Below, piece by piece: positions 12,763 to 23,395 of a DNA stretch of 64,000 bases. The notes under the pieces were generated by a model, which did no database searches, was not told the DNA's origin, and was given only the letters and a program-made list of their open reading frames with translations. This DNA comes from an uncultured Pelagibacteraceae bacterium (GTDB taxonomy: Bacteria; Pseudomonadota; Alphaproteobacteria; Pelagibacterales; Pelagibacteraceae). The stretch lies in assembly GCA_902627565.1 (NCBI GenBank), contig CACOJM010000006.1, positions 1 to 64,000 on the forward strand. Direction: 5' to 3'. Every line of letters starts with the position of its first letter. The stretch's first letter is position 1. Both the position numbers and the translations under genes were made by a program.

Positions 12763-13826
12763 CTGCTTAAACCTCTGTAATTTGAAGGAACATCAAGTGG
12801 GTCAAAACCAAAATGATTTAGCCATCTGTAGTCACAATCAAAAAAGGCTCTTAAATCATTAATGCCGTATTTAAGCATTGCTAATCGATCTATACCTATA
12901 CCAAAGGCATACCCTTGATATTTTGAGGGATCTACTTTGACATTTCTTAAGACATTAGGATGCACCATCCCACAGCCTAAAATTTCAAGCCACTTATCTC
13001 CTTCTCCAATAATTATTTTGCCATCTTTTATTTCATAACCAATATCTACTTCAGCTGATGGTTCTGTGAATGGAAAATGACTAGGTCTAAATCTCATTTT
13101 AATTTTTTCTACTTCAAAAAATTCTTTAATGAAATAATTCAAGCAGCCTTTCAAATGCCCCATATTAATATTTGTGTCAATATGCAAACCTTCTACTTGA
13201 TGAAACATTGGTGCGTGTGTTTGATCACTATCAGATCTATAAGTTCTCCCGGGTGCAATGATCTTAAACGGAGGTTTGTCTTTTAGCATAGTTCTGATTT
13301 GAACTGGTGAAGTATGAGTTCGTAACAAAAACTCTTTGTTTTCGTCCAAGTAAAATGTGTCATGCATATCTCTTGCTGGATGATTGTCAGGTGTGTTTAA
13401 AGCAGTAAAGTTGTTATATTCATTTTCAACATCAGGGCCTTCCTCAACACTAAATCCTATTTCAGAGAAAATAGATGAAATTTCATCAATGGTTTGTGAT
13501 ACTGGATGCACTTTTCCTCTAACGAATGGTCTTTCAGGTAAAGTTATATCAACTTTTTCCTTTTCTAATTTTTCGTTTATTTTTTTTCCTTCAATCTCTT
13601 TGATTTTAAAATTTATCAAGTTCTGAAGTTCGTCTTTAGTTTGATTTAAATCTGATGCGAATTTTTTTCTGTCAGTCTCTGGAATGGATCCTATTGTTTT
13701 AAATTTTAATGAAATTAAACCATTTTTGCCAAAGAGTTCGGTTTTGATTTCATTTATTTGATCAATGCTTAAATCATTTTCGAGCTTTGATGTATACTGG
13801 TCTCTAATATTTTTTATCTCTGACAT
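12759..13826 (-). CDS. pheS: Phenylalanyl-tRNA synthetase alpha subunit
   Basis: Catalytic class II subunit of PheRS. The N-terminal coiled-coil region (1 to about 90) binds tRNA. Motif 2 and active-site segments are [23 protein letters not shown] and FTEPSAEVD, and motif 3 is [13 protein letters not shown]. Total length 355 is normal. It overlaps pheT by 4 nt; the 43-nt gap after rplT carries a short inverted repeat (ATTTC-cttaa-GAAAT) and a GGAAA-type ribosome site. Confidence 0.97.
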   Translation of the reverse strand: MSEIKNIRDQYTSKLENDLSIDQINEIKTELFGKNGLISLKFKTIGSIPETDRKKFASDLNQTKDELQNLINFKIKEIEGKKINEKLEKEKVDITLPERPFVRGKVHPVSQTIDEISSIFSEIGFSVEEGPDVENEYNNFTALNTPDNHPARDMHDTFYLDENKEFLLRTHTSPVQIRTMLKDKPPFKIIAPGRTYRSDSDQTHAPMFHQVEGLHIDTNINMGHLKGCLNYFIKEFFEVEKIKMRFRPSHFPFTEPSAEVDIGYEIKDGKIIIGEGDKWLEILGCGMVHPNVLRNVKVDPSKYQGYAFGIGIDRLAMLKYGINDLRAFFDCDYRWLNHFGFDPLDVPSNYRGLSR

Positions 13827-13869
13827 ATTAGTAGATTATTTCCTTAAGAAATAAAAACAATAGCGAAGA

Positions 13870-14226
13870 TTAATTTAAAGCTGATTGAGCTTTTTGGACT
13901 ATAGTTTTAAAGGCTTCAGGGCTATCGTACGCTATCTCAGCTAGAATTTTTCTATCTATTTTGATACCACATTTATTCAATCCATTTATAAATTTAGAAT
14001 AAGTCATGCCCTCTGCTCTAACCCCAGCATTAATTCTTTGTATCCACAACGATTTAAAATCTCTTTTTCTGTTTCTACGATCTCGATAAGCATATTGCAT
14101 AGCTTTTTCCATTGCCTGTTTAGCAACTCTTATGGTATTTTTTCTTCTTCCCCACTGTCCTTTAACAGCTTTTAAGACTTTTTTATGTTTAGCTCTGCTT
14201 GTTACACCTCTCTTTACTCTTGCCAT
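13870..14226 (-). CDS. rplT: 50S ribosomal protein L20
   Basis: Ribosomal protein bL20, an early-assembly 23S rRNA-binding protein. The basic N-terminus [18 protein letters not shown] and the [20 protein letters not shown] segment are diagnostic, and 118 residues is the usual length. It follows rpmI by 1 nt within the infC-rpmI-rplT unit, where L20 commonly feeds back on its own translation; I cannot identify the L20-binding leader structure here. Confidence 0.98.
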   Translation of the reverse strand: MARVKRGVTSRAKHKKVLKAVKGQWGRRKNTIRVAKQAMEKAMQYAYRDRRNRKRDFKSLWIQRINAGVRAEGMTYSKFINGLNKCGIKIDRKILAEIAYDSPEAFKTIVQKAQSALN

Positions 14227-14227
14227 A

Positions 14228-14434
14228 TTAACCTCTTAAGCTGTAAGGCATGTATGACTTAACAATTTTTCCATCTTGTTTAGACATAGTTGTTGTGCCT
14301 CTTAATTTTCTTATTTGTGAATTAGTTCTTTTTATCATGCCGTGTCTTTTGCCAGCCTGAGCCATGATAACTTTTCCTCTTGCTGAAATCTTAAATCTTT
14401 TTTTCGCTGAGCTTTTTGTTTTAAGTTTAGGCAT
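14228..14434 (-). CDS. rpmI: 50S ribosomal protein L35
   Basis: Ribosomal protein bL35, 68 residues, starting [14 protein letters not shown] and continuing with [11 protein letters not shown]. It lies between infC and rplT as in most bacteria. The 53 nt upstream (14435-14487) is the only sizeable spacer inside this unit and could hold a translational-control element; no clear hairpin stands out by eye. Confidence 0.98.
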   Translation of the reverse strand: MPKLKTKSSAKKRFKISARGKVIMAQAGKRHGMIKRTNSQIRKLRGTTTMSKQDGKIVKSYMPYSLRG

Positions 14435-14487
14435 AATTGAGCGACCTTATACATAGAAAGAATTAAATTTACAACCTATATTAAAGC

Positions 14488-15033
14488 CTATAAAGGCTGA
14501 ATTACCATGATCATTTGCTTTCCATCAAACTTTGGTTGTAATTCTATCTTGCCAATATCCTTCATATCTTCTTTAATTTTAGCCATTAACTCATTGCCAA
14601 GATGTGAATGTTGAAGCTCACGACCTTTAAATCTTATTGTAAATTTTACCTTATCACCTTTTGCAATAAATTTTTTTGCATTTTTAACTTTAAATTCATA
14701 ATCATGAGTTTCTGTAACAGGTCTCATTTTAATTTCTTTTAAAGCAATTATTTTTTGTTTTTTTCTGGCAAGATTTGCTTTTTTTTGAGCATCATATTTA
14801 TATTTACCCATATCCATAATTTTACATACAGGCGGTTTTGCATTTGGAGCTATCTCTATTAAATCTAGTCCCTCATTTTTAGCCATTGTGATTGCCTCGT
14901 TAGTATTTATAATACCTAAATTGTTTCCATCACTACCAATCACCTGAACTTCTGGTGAAGAAATCCTATTGTTAGATCTTGGTCCACGATCTTTTGTTCT
15001 TTTTTGAAAATAATTTTGTTTAAAATCTGCCAC
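14488..15033 (-). CDS. infC: Translation initiation factor IF-3
   Basis: IF-3 binds the 30S subunit and enforces start-codon and initiator-tRNA selection. The 181-residue chain contains the N-domain (NNRISSPEVQVIGSDG..LGII, EGLDLIEIAPNAKPPVCKIMDMGKYKY) and the C-domain (IKMRPVTETHDYEFKVKNA..., FKGRELQHSHLG). The initiation codon is GTG (minus strand of 15031-15033), directly abutting the thrS stop. A non-ATG start is common in infC and fits IF-3 autoregulation, although AUU rather than GUG is the E. coli version. Confidence 0.97.
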   Translation of the reverse strand: MADFKQNYFQKRTKDRGPRSNNRISSPEVQVIGSDGNNLGIINTNEAITMAKNEGLDLIEIAPNAKPPVCKIMDMGKYKYDAQKKANLARKKQKIIALKEIKMRPVTETHDYEFKVKNAKKFIAKGDKVKFTIRFKGRELQHSHLGNELMAKIKEDMKDIGKIELQPKFDGKQMIMVIQPL

Positions 15034-16953
15034 TTAATTTGATGAAGCTTTATTTAAAGCAGAAAATGTTTTTATAAATAGATCTAGTTTCATATTTTCT
15101 TGTTTATTAGAATCCAACCTTCTAATAGTTACACTGTTAGTGTCAACTTCTTTTTTACCACAAATCAGCAAAATTGGTATTTTTGCTAACGAATGTTCTC
15201 TAATTTTATAATTTAAATTATGATTTTTTAAATCAACAATTGAACTGATGCCAGCCTCTTTAATCTTTTCTGAAACTTTCTTAGAGTAGTTCTCAAAATC
15301 TTCTGAAATTGGTATAACGACAGTTTGTAATGGGGAGATCCAGAAAGGAAATTTACCTGCGTAGTTTTCAATTAATATTCCTATAAATCTTTCAAGAGAT
15401 CCAAACAATGCTCTATGTAGCATAACAGGAACTTTTTTTGTTCCATCTTTATCTACGTATGAGGCATCTAATCTTCCTGGTAAATTTAAGTCAACCTGTA
15501 CAGTTCCACATTGCCAATCTCTACCTATGGCATCTCTCAAAACAAATTCTATTTTTGGACCATAAAAAGCACCCTCACCTTTGTTAATACTGTACTTTAA
15601 TTTTGATGCTTTAACTGCTTCTAGCAATGATGCTTCAGCTTTATCCCAAACTTTATCCTCACCAACTCGCACCTCCGGTCTGTCAGCATATTTAAGAACA
15701 ACATCTTTAAAACCTAAATCTTTATAGATATCTAAAATTAAATTTGTAACATTCAAACATTCACTAGTAATTTGATCCTCAGAGCAGAAAATATGTGCAT
15801 CATCTTGCGTGAATGCTCTAACTCTTAAAAGTCCATGAAGAGCTCCAGACGGTTCATAGCGGTGAACTTTGCCAAATTCAGTTATTCTTAGCGGTAAATC
15901 TCTATAACTTTTTAACCCTTGGTTAAAAACTTGTATATGACCTGGACAATTCATTGGTTTAATCGCAAAAACTTTTTCATCTGGAGTTTCAGATGTGTAC
16001 ATATTTGCTCCATATTTCTCCCAATGACCTGATTTTTCCCACAACAATCTATCCAATACCTCCGGAGTATTAACCTCCCGATATCCTGCTGCATCTTGAC
16101 GTGCTCTCATATAATTTATAAGTTTTTGAAATAAAGCCCATCCTTTTTCATGCCAAAAAACAGAACCAGGACTTTCTTCTCTGAAATGAAATAAATCCAT
16201 TTCTCTACCAAGTTTTCTGTGGTCTCTTTTTTCCGCTTCTTCAATTCTCCTCAGATAATCATCTAGATCTTTTTGAGACGCCCAACCAGTTCCATAAATT
16301 CTTTGTAGCATTTCATTTTTTGAATCCCCCCTCCAATAAGCTCCAGCAACTTTTGTCAATTTAAAAGCTTTTCCAATTTTACCGGAAGATAATAAATGTG
16401 GACCCCTACATAAATCATACCAGGTATTACCATGATGATAAATAGTTAGCTCTTCATTTTTGGGTATACTCTCAATTATTTGAGCTTTATATTTTTCTCC
16501 AATCTTTTTGAAATGACTAATTGCTTTTTCTCTTTCCCAAACTTCTCTTTTTGTCTTTACATCTTTGTCTATTATTTCTGACATTCTTTTCTCTATTTTT
16601 TTTAGATCATCCTCAGTGAATGGTTCTTTTCTAGCAAAATCATAGTAAAAGCCATTTTCAATTACTGGTCCAATAGTCACTTGAGTGCCAGGATATAATT
16701 CTTGCACAGCCATTGCCATAATATGAGCAGCATCATGCCTAATAACCTCTAATCCCTCAGGATCTTTTGCGGTAAAAATTTTTACTAAACAATCTCTATC
16801 TATTGAAAAATATAAATCTTTTAACACTCCATCAACACTCATTATTAAAGCTTGCTTTGAAAGAGATTTGCTGATTTTACTAGCAATTTCTATTCCAGTA
16901 ACTTCTTTTGAGAATTTAAGACTATTTCCGTCTGGTAATGTAATTTTTGGCAT
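15034..16953 (-). CDS. thrS: Threonyl-tRNA synthetase
   Basis: Class II synthetase charging tRNA-Thr. Domains in order: TGS (1 to about 60), the editing/SAD domain with [17 protein letters not shown] and the [15 protein letters not shown] metal-like motif, and a catalytic core with [34 protein letters not shown] and [11 protein letters not shown]. The C-terminal anticodon-binding domain contains QTVVIPIS. Length 639 is standard. There are no spacer bases between the glycosyltransferase stop and this ATG, nor between its stop and the GTG of infC, so it is embedded in a polycistronic message. Confidence 0.98.
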   Translation of the reverse strand: MPKITLPDGNSLKFSKEVTGIEIASKISKSLSKQALIMSVDGVLKDLYFSIDRDCLVKIFTAKDPEGLEVIRHDAAHIMAMAVQELYPGTQVTIGPVIENGFYYDFARKEPFTEDDLKKIEKRMSEIIDKDVKTKREVWEREKAISHFKKIGEKYKAQIIESIPKNEELTIYHHGNTWYDLCRGPHLLSSGKIGKAFKLTKVAGAYWRGDSKNEMLQRIYGTGWASQKDLDDYLRRIEEAEKRDHRKLGREMDLFHFREESPGSVFWHEKGWALFQKLINYMRARQDAAGYREVNTPEVLDRLLWEKSGHWEKYGANMYTSETPDEKVFAIKPMNCPGHIQVFNQGLKSYRDLPLRITEFGKVHRYEPSGALHGLLRVRAFTQDDAHIFCSEDQITSECLNVTNLILDIYKDLGFKDVVLKYADRPEVRVGEDKVWDKAEASLLEAVKASKLKYSINKGEGAFYGPKIEFVLRDAIGRDWQCGTVQVDLNLPGRLDASYVDKDGTKKVPVMLHRALFGSLERFIGILIENYAGKFPFWISPLQTVVIPISEDFENYSKKVSEKIKEAGISSIVDLKNHNLNYKIREHSLAKIPILLICGKKEVDTNSVTIRRLDSNKQENMKLDLFIKTFSALNKASSN

Positions 16954-18108
16954 TTAGTTTAGTAATCTTTTATACTCTGAATAAGTAGAAAAACACATTT
17001 TTTCAACATTAAATTTTTTAATTATATTTTTTCTGCCCTCAATCCCTATAGTTTTTAGTAAACTTTCGTCCATAGTTAAAGCCCTAATAATTTTTTTACT
17101 TAGTGATTTTGCATCTCCAGACTGAAATAATAATCCAGTCTTTTCATCGATGATTGTTTCATTTGAACCTCCTATGTTGCTTGCAATAATCAACTTTTGC
17201 ATCGATTGGGCCTCCACAGAAACTCGTCCGAATGCCTCTGGTTCTATGGATGCAGAAATAACAATATTAGAGATTTTATAAGCTAAAGCCATATCACCAC
17301 AGTGATCTATAAACTTTATTTGCTTAGAAATACCGTATTGTTCACATAGTCTGATTAATTTTTTTTTATATGCGTCTCTACCTTGATCACTACCTAAAAT
17401 TATTCCATAAAAAGCCTCGTAGCCAAGTTCAATATTTACTAAATTAACTGCGTTAATGAATAACTCTTGCCCTTTCCAAGAAGTAAGTCTTCCTGGCATT
17501 AAAATAATTTTTTTGTTTTCAAAAATCTCCCATTTTTTCATAAGTTTTCTCTCATCAGATTCAATTGTTGTACTTGAGTCGAAATAATCAACGTTAATAC
17601 CTCTAAAGATCACTAAAAATTTTTTTTTGATATCAATCAGCGATGCATAATTTTCTTTAATGTGTGAAAATATAAAATTAGAGCCAGCTATTATTAAATC
17701 AGACCTAACCATAACAGAATTATAAAATTTTTTAATTTTACCACTAAAATTATAAACACCATGAAATGTTGTAACAAATTTTCTGCCAGTCAATTTAGAC
17801 GCAATTAGACAAGACCAAGCTGGAGCACGACTACGTGCATGAATAATTGAGATATTATAAAATAAAATAATCCCTGCTAGTAGTATTGAATTAATTAAAA
17901 TCAATAATGGATTTTTGCTATGCACTGGCAATCGAATTAATTTTACTTTTTTTTTATCTATGAATTTTGTTAATTCTCCTCCACTTGTTACAATAAATGA
18001 CTCACAATTATTCTCAGGTAAATAATGTGCAATGTCATAGCAACCTGTTTCGGCTCCGCCATAACCTAATCTTGGAATAACTTGTAAAACTTTAAAATTA
18101 GATGACAT
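16954..18108 (-). CDS. GT4-family glycosyltransferase
   Basis: GT-B retaining glycosyltransferase of the GT4 family. The N-terminus VLQVIPRLGYGGAETGCYDIA is typical of the acceptor-binding half. In the donor half, IILMPGRLTSWKGQELFI is followed by IVISASIEPEAFGRVSVEAQ with the E-x7-E region and IIASNIGGSNETI. It probably adds a hexose to LPS or capsule. It is the first gene of the minus-strand unit that runs directly into thrS, and its start lies 42 bp from the divergent hydrolase gene. Donor and acceptor cannot be told from sequence. Confidence 0.88.
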   Translation of the reverse strand: MSSNFKVLQVIPRLGYGGAETGCYDIAHYLPENNCESFIVTSGGELTKFIDKKKVKLIRLPVHSKNPLLILINSILLAGIILFYNISIIHARSRAPAWSCLIASKLTGRKFVTTFHGVYNFSGKIKKFYNSVMVRSDLIIAGSNFIFSHIKENYASLIDIKKKFLVIFRGINVDYFDSSTTIESDERKLMKKWEIFENKKIILMPGRLTSWKGQELFINAVNLVNIELGYEAFYGIILGSDQGRDAYKKKLIRLCEQYGISKQIKFIDHCGDMALAYKISNIVISASIEPEAFGRVSVEAQSMQKLIIASNIGGSNETIIDEKTGLLFQSGDAKSLSKKIIRALTMDESLLKTIGIEGRKNIIKKFNVEKMCFSTYSEYKRLLN

Positions 18109-18150
18109 TTGATATGATTATATAATAATCAATAAAACTTATAAACTTTT

Positions 18151-18897
18151 ATGAGAAATTTTAAGTACTTTAGAATAACAAAAAACAAAAAAATTAGATA
18201 TTTAAAGATTTTTAAAAGGAAAGGTACTTATATCGTTTTTTTACATGGATTTATGTCTGATCTAGAGGGTAAGAAACCTAAAGCCTTTCTAAATTTTTCA
18301 AGAAAATACAAATTAGGTTTTTTAGCGCTTGAATATTCTGGGCATGGTAAATCTTCAGGAAAATTTATTGACGGAAATATTTCAAAATGGTCTAGAGAGA
18401 CATCATTCCTGATTAAGAAAATTGTAAAGAAAAATAATATAATTCTTATTGGTTCTAGTATGGGTGCTTGGATTGCCCTTAATCAAATTTTAAAGTTTAA
18501 ACAACAAATTAAGGGATTCATGGGTATAGGTTCTGCTCCAGAGTTTTTAGAAAATCTAATGTGGAAAAAATTTTCAAATAAAATGAAAAAAGAAATTAAA
18601 AAAAATGGAATAATAAATTTAAAACATGGAGAATATGAATATCCAATTACATATCAGCTAATAAAAGATGGAAAAAATAATAAAGTTTTAAACAAAAAAG
18701 TGTATCACGATTTAAAAGTTGTTATGATACATGGAAGTAAAGATACTTCAGTACCAGTAATTTATTCAAGGAAAGTATTAAAAATTTTTAAGACTTATAA
18801 GAAAAAATTAGTTATTATTAAAAATGGTGATCATAGTCTTTCCTCTCCAAAATGGTTAAGATTTTTAAAAAGAGAACTTAATTTAGTTATTAACTAA
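18151..18897 (+). CDS. Alpha/beta-hydrolase fold esterase
   Basis: Serine hydrolase of the alpha/beta fold. IVFLHGFMSD provides the HG oxyanion motif, the nucleophile elbow is LIGSSMGAWIA (GxSxG), VMIHGSKDTSVP carries the likely acid Asp, and KNGDHSLSS carries the catalytic His. The gene reads divergently from the GT4 gene and ends convergently over the last 8 bp of gltB. The short chain (248 aa) with no lid insertion resembles ABHD10-type or peptidase-like hydrolases. Substrate unknown; an acyl-thioesterase or carboxylesterase is plausible. Confidence 0.8.
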   Translation: MRNFKYFRITKNKKIRYLKIFKRKGTYIVFLHGFMSDLEGKKPKAFLNFSRKYKLGFLALEYSGHGKSSGKFIDGNISKWSRETSFLIKKIVKKNNIILIGSSMGAWIALNQILKFKQQIKGFMGIGSAPEFLENLMWKKFSNKMKKEIKKNGIINLKHGEYEYPITYQLIKDGKNNKVLNKKVYHDLKVVMIHGSKDTSVPVIYSRKVLKIFKTYKKKLVIIKNGDHSLSSPKWLRFLKRELNLVIN

Positions 18898-21800
18898 CTT
18901 CTTTTATTTTTGGATTTAATGTGAGTGGTTGATCAAGTTTGTTAATCATTTCTTTTGGACAAACCTGAATAAAATTTTTTATTTCTTCCTCGAAGTTATT
19001 TATGATCTTTTTTGATAATTCTGAATTTGTTTCATTTAAATGTTCTAAAACTAATGTTTTTAAGTATTTCTTCCAATAGTCAGTTTCAACATCTTGCCAA
19101 ACAACAGAATCTGAATTTACTTTTTTTTCAAATTCTTTAGATATGTCATATATAAATGCCATTCCTCCTGTCATACCAGCTGCAAAATTATCTCCGACTG
19201 CTCCAAGTATTACGGCTGTTCCTCCTGTCATATACTCACAACCATTAGAATCACATCCTTCAACAACTGTTATTGCACCAGAATTTCTAACTGCAAATCT
19301 ATCACCAGCTTGACCTGCTGCAAAAAGTTTACCAGATGTGGCTCCATAAAGAACTGTGTTTCCGATAATTGTATTTTCATTAGATATCAAATTACTTTCA
19401 TCTGATAGTTTAATTACAATTGTTGCTCCTGATAATCCTTTGCCGACATAATCATTTGCGTCACCTTTTAAATTTAATTTTAGTCCCTTTGCTGAAAAAG
19501 CTCCAAAAGATTGTCCTGCAGAACCTTTAAAATTTAAGGTAAGAAAATTTTCATCTAATTTTTCATAACCGTATTTTTTATAAAGGTGATGAGAAATTCT
19601 TGTACCAACAGCTCTATTAGTGTTTTTAATAAAAAATTCTTTTTTAATTTTTTCAGAATTATCTAATGATTTTTCTATCTCAGGCCAAATTTCTTGGTCT
19701 AACGTCTTTGGTACTTCGTTTATCTTTTGAGACTCGCAGTACCTTTTGTTGTTACCTGGGTCCGCCTGAACAAATAAAGGATTTAAATCTAAATCATCTA
19801 AATTTGGTGAAGCTTTATTTACCTGCATTAATAGGTCTGTTCTTCCAATAATATCATTCAATGATTTAAAACCCAACTCAGATAAAATTTCTCTAACTTC
19901 AGAGGCGATAAAAGTAAATAAATTTACCACCTTGTCTGGTGTACCATTAAATTTTTCTCTTAATTTTTCATCTTGTGTGCATACACCAACTGGGCATGTA
20001 TTTGAGTGACATTGTCTTACCATAATACATCCCATAGCAACTAATGCAGTTGTAGCAACCCCATATTCTTCAGCTCCCATCATAGCAGCGATAACAACGT
20101 CCCTACCAGTTTTGATACCACCATCTGTCCTTAAAGTAACTTTATGTCTTAAATTATTTAAAGTTAGAACTTGATTTGCTTCTGTTAAACCCATTTCCCA
20201 AGGTATACCTACATACTTAACACTCGTTTGAGGAGTAGCTCCAGTTCCACCATTATGCCCCGAAATTAAAATTATGTCTGCCTTTGCTTTTGCTACTCCT
20301 GCAGCAATCGTTCCTACACCTGATGAGGCAACCAATTTAACTCCAATTCTAGCTTTTGGATTTATTTGTTTTAAGTCATAAATTAATTGAGCCAGATCCT
20401 CGATTGAATAAATATCATGATGTGGTGGAGGAGATATCAAGGTAACTCCAGGTGTTGAATGTCTTAATCGAGCTATTTCGTTTGTAACCTTAAAACCAGG
20501 CAATTGTCCACCTTCACCAGGTTTAGCTCCTTGAGCGATCTTAATCTCTATTTCATTGCAGTTATTTAAATAATTTACTGTTACTCCAAATCTTGCTGAA
20601 GCAATTTGTTTTACTCTAGAATTTGCACTATCTCCATCATCCATAACTTTAAATCTTTTTTCATCCTCACCACCTTCACCGCTACAAGATGCTCCTTTGA
20701 TCCTATTCATACCTATAGCTAGAGTCTCATGAGCTTCCTTAGATAATGCTCCGTGAGACATACTTCCACTTCCAAATCTCTTTAAAATTTTTTCTACAGG
20801 TTCAACTTCTGATAATTTAATTGGAGGGCCTAATTTCTTTTTTCTAAAATTTACTAAATCTCTAAGATTTATTGGTGGCAAATTATATATGCCTTCTGCA
20901 TATTTCTTATACGCATCATAGGAGTTAGAGCCAACTGCACTTTGTAATAAATGTATAAGTTTACCCTGATATTGGTGAGTTTCACCATTTTTTCTGTATC
21001 TATAAATACCACCAATTGGTAACACAGTTTCAGTACTTTCAAATGCTTCTTTATGAATTTCTCTTATTTTTTTTTCAATGCCAGTCAAACCAATTCCTGA
21101 TATTTTTGAAGTCACTCCAGGAAAATAGTCATCAACAATAGTTCGGCTAAGACCGACAGTTTCAAAATTACATCCACCCCTATAAGAACTTAAAACTGAA
21201 ATTCCCATTTTAGACATTATTTTTAAAAGTCCAGCATTAACTGATTTAATATATCTTTGAACACATTCATCAAAACTGAATTGACCAAAAAGTTTTTTTG
21301 AATATCTTTGATACAAGCTATCAAAAGCTAAATATGGATTAACCGTAGTGGCGCCAACACCTAATAATGTAGCAAATGAATGCGTATCTAAAGCTTCACC
21401 AGATTGAACATTTATAGAAACATAACCTCTCAATTTTTTTTCAATCAAAAAAGTATTTATAGCACCCACACACAATAACATAGGCATTGGTAGTTTTTGT
21501 GACGAAAGTTCTTTATCACTTAGAACAAGCTGCGTTATACCTTGTCTTACAGCGATTTCAGCCTCTTTTTGAATTCTTTTAATTGCAACAGCTAAATTTT
21601 CTTCTTGTGTAAATGTGCAATCTATATTTATTGAATTTTTACCGAAAAAATTAATAAATTTATTAAATTGGGAATTAGATAAAATTGGACTGTTTAGAAC
21701 ATAAATATTTTCTTTTGTTAAAGTATCAAAATCTAAAATATTTCCTAAATTTCCAAATCTTGTTTTTAAACTCATTACTTTATTCTCTCTTAAAGAATCT

Positions 21801-23395
21801 ATAGGGGGGTTTGTAACTTGACTAAAATTTTGTCTAAAAAAATGATATAATGGTCTATATCTGTCAGATAAGACAGCCAAAGGTGTATCATCTCCCATCG
21901 AACCTGTTGCTTCTTTTGCGTCCTCAGCCATGGGATGTAAAATAAGCTCTAGATCCTCCAAACTTATTCCAAAAGTATATTGTCTTCTTCTTAAATTCTC
22001 TCCCTCAAAATTATTTTTTTCATTAGAAATTTGTAATTTGTCATCTAAATCAATAATTTGAGAGTTAAAATGTTTAAACTCTTTTGCTAGATAATCTTTT
22101 ATTTGATTATTTGAAAAAATCTTACCTTTTTCAATTCTTACACCTATAATTTCACCTGGGCCTAATCTGCCTTTAGATAAAATCTTTTTTTCATTTAATT
22201 CTATCATTCCCGTTTCCGATCCTGCAAAAAGCATTTTATCTTTGGTAATTGCATATCTAAGAGGTCTCAGTCCATTTCTGTCATTTGCTGCAATGACCCA
22301 CTCATTATCTGTTGCTGCAATAGCAGCAGGGCCATCCCAAGGTTCCATAGTACTATTTAAAAAATTGAATAATTGTTGATGATTTTTTGGAAGTGTCTTA
22401 TTTTTTTTTGACCAAGCATCTGGCACTAACATTAATTTTGCTAATGGCGCTGGTTGACCTGATTTATTTAATAGCTCAAAAACATTATCCAATGCTGCAG
22501 AGTCCGAAACTCCTTTTTGAATAACAGGTTTTAAATTCTCTATATCATCAAAAAGCGGGCTGCTCATTTCTTGTTCATGAACTCTCATCCAATTTTTATT
22601 ACCTTTGTAAGTATTAATTTCCCCATTATGAGCTATTGCTCTAAATGGTTGAGCCAAACTCCAGCTTGGAGCTGTATTAGTTGAAAACCTTTGATGAAAT
22701 ATTGCGTATCGTGAAATAAATCTCTTATCTCTTAAATCTAAATAAAAGTCTGATATGGCCTCTGCTAAATATAGTCCCTTATAAATAATTGATTTAGAAC
22801 TAATAGAACAGATATAAAAGTTATTTAATGACAGCTCGAATGCTTTATTTTCAATTTTTTTTCTTGTTTCGTAAATTTTTCTCTCTAAATTTTTGTCTAT
22901 TAAATTTGTATCATTTGATTTAAACAATACTTGAATTATTTCTGGCATAGTGTGAAATGCTTTTTCACCTAAAACTTTGGGATTTACAGGAACTTGTCTC
23001 CAGCCAAAAATACTAAAATCATTTTTTGTTAATTCACTTTCTACAATGGTTTTACAACTTTCTTGGGCGGAATAGTCATTTCTTGGTAGAAAAATCATAC
23101 CAACACATATTTCTGAATTATCATAGTCATGCCCTGTTACTTCAATTTTTTCTATGAAAAAGTCTTTTGGAATTTCAACATGTATGCCTGCGCCATCACC
23201 TGTTTTTCCATCAGCGTCAACAGCTCCTCTATGCCATACAGCTTTTAAAGCTTCAATACCATACTCAACAATATCTCTTGATTTTTTTCCCTCAGTTGAG
23301 GCAATTACACCAACACCACACGCGTCATGTTCCATATCTTTCGAATAGACATGATTTTCAGTTAAAAGTTTTATATTTTTTTTATAATTATTCAT
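18890..23395 (-). CDS. gltB: Glutamate synthase (NADPH) large subunit
   Basis: Large subunit of GOGAT, which transfers the amide of glutamine to 2-oxoglutarate. The class II glutaminase domain has its N-terminal nucleophile Cys in HDACGVGVIA at residue 26, implying removal of a 25-residue propeptide. The central and FMN-binding domains follow (KPGEGGQLPGFKV, GHNGGTGATPQTSVK, LRTDGGIKTGRDV), then the 3Fe-4S motif CIMVRQCHSNTCPVGVC. The C-terminal glutamate-synthase beta helix carries repeated G-x-x-G turns. At 1501 residues it is complete. The start overlaps the gltD stop by one base (TAATG). Confidence 0.97.
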   Translation of the reverse strand: MNNYKKNIKLLTENHVYSKDMEHDACGVGVIASTEGKKSRDIVEYGIEALKAVWHRGAVDADGKTGDGAGIHVEIPKDFFIEKIEVTGHDYDNSEICVGMIFLPRNDYSAQESCKTIVESELTKNDFSIFGWRQVPVNPKVLGEKAFHTMPEIIQVLFKSNDTNLIDKNLERKIYETRKKIENKAFELSLNNFYICSISSKSIIYKGLYLAEAISDFYLDLRDKRFISRYAIFHQRFSTNTAPSWSLAQPFRAIAHNGEINTYKGNKNWMRVHEQEMSSPLFDDIENLKPVIQKGVSDSAALDNVFELLNKSGQPAPLAKLMLVPDAWSKKNKTLPKNHQQLFNFLNSTMEPWDGPAAIAATDNEWVIAANDRNGLRPLRYAITKDKMLFAGSETGMIELNEKKILSKGRLGPGEIIGVRIEKGKIFSNNQIKDYLAKEFKHFNSQIIDLDDKLQISNEKNNFEGENLRRRQYTFGISLEDLELILHPMAEDAKEATGSMGDDTPLAVLSDRYRPLYHFFRQNFSQVTNPPIDSLRENKVMSLKTRFGNLGNILDFDTLTKENIYVLNSPILSNSQFNKFINFFGKNSINIDCTFTQEENLAVAIKRIQKEAEIAVRQGITQLVLSDKELSSQKLPMPMLLCVGAINTFLIEKKLRGYVSINVQSGEALDTHSFATLLGVGATTVNPYLAFDSLYQRYSKKLFGQFSFDECVQRYIKSVNAGLLKIMSKMGISVLSSYRGGCNFETVGLSRTIVDDYFPGVTSKISGIGLTGIEKKIREIHKEAFESTETVLPIGGIYRYRKNGETHQYQGKLIHLLQSAVGSNSYDAYKKYAEGIYNLPPINLRDLVNFRKKKLGPPIKLSEVEPVEKILKRFGSGSMSHGALSKEAHETLAIGMNRIKGASCSGEGGEDEKRFKVMDDGDSANSRVKQIASARFGVTVNYLNNCNEIEIKIAQGAKPGEGGQLPGFKVTNEIARLRHSTPGVTLISPPPHHDIYSIEDLAQLIYDLKQINPKARIGVKLVASSGVGTIAAGVAKAKADIILISGHNGGTGATPQTSVKYVGIPWEMGLTEANQVLTLNNLRHKVTLRTDGGIKTGRDVVIAAMMGAEEYGVATTALVAMGCIMVRQCHSNTCPVGVCTQDEKLREKFNGTPDKVVNLFTFIASEVREILSELGFKSLNDIIGRTDLLMQVNKASPNLDDLDLNPLFVQADPGNNKRYCESQKINEVPKTLDQEIWPEIEKSLDNSEKIKKEFFIKNTNRAVGTRISHHLYKKYGYEKLDENFLTLNFKGSAGQSFGAFSAKGLKLNLKGDANDYVGKGLSGATIVIKLSDESNLISNENTIIGNTVLYGATSGKLFAAGQAGDRFAVRNSGAITVVEGCDSNGCEYMTGGTAVILGAVGDNFAAGMTGGMAFIYDISKEFEKKVNSDSVVWQDVETDYWKKYLKTLVLEHLNETNSELSKKIINNFEEEIKNFIQVCPKEMINKLDQPLTLNPKIKEVS

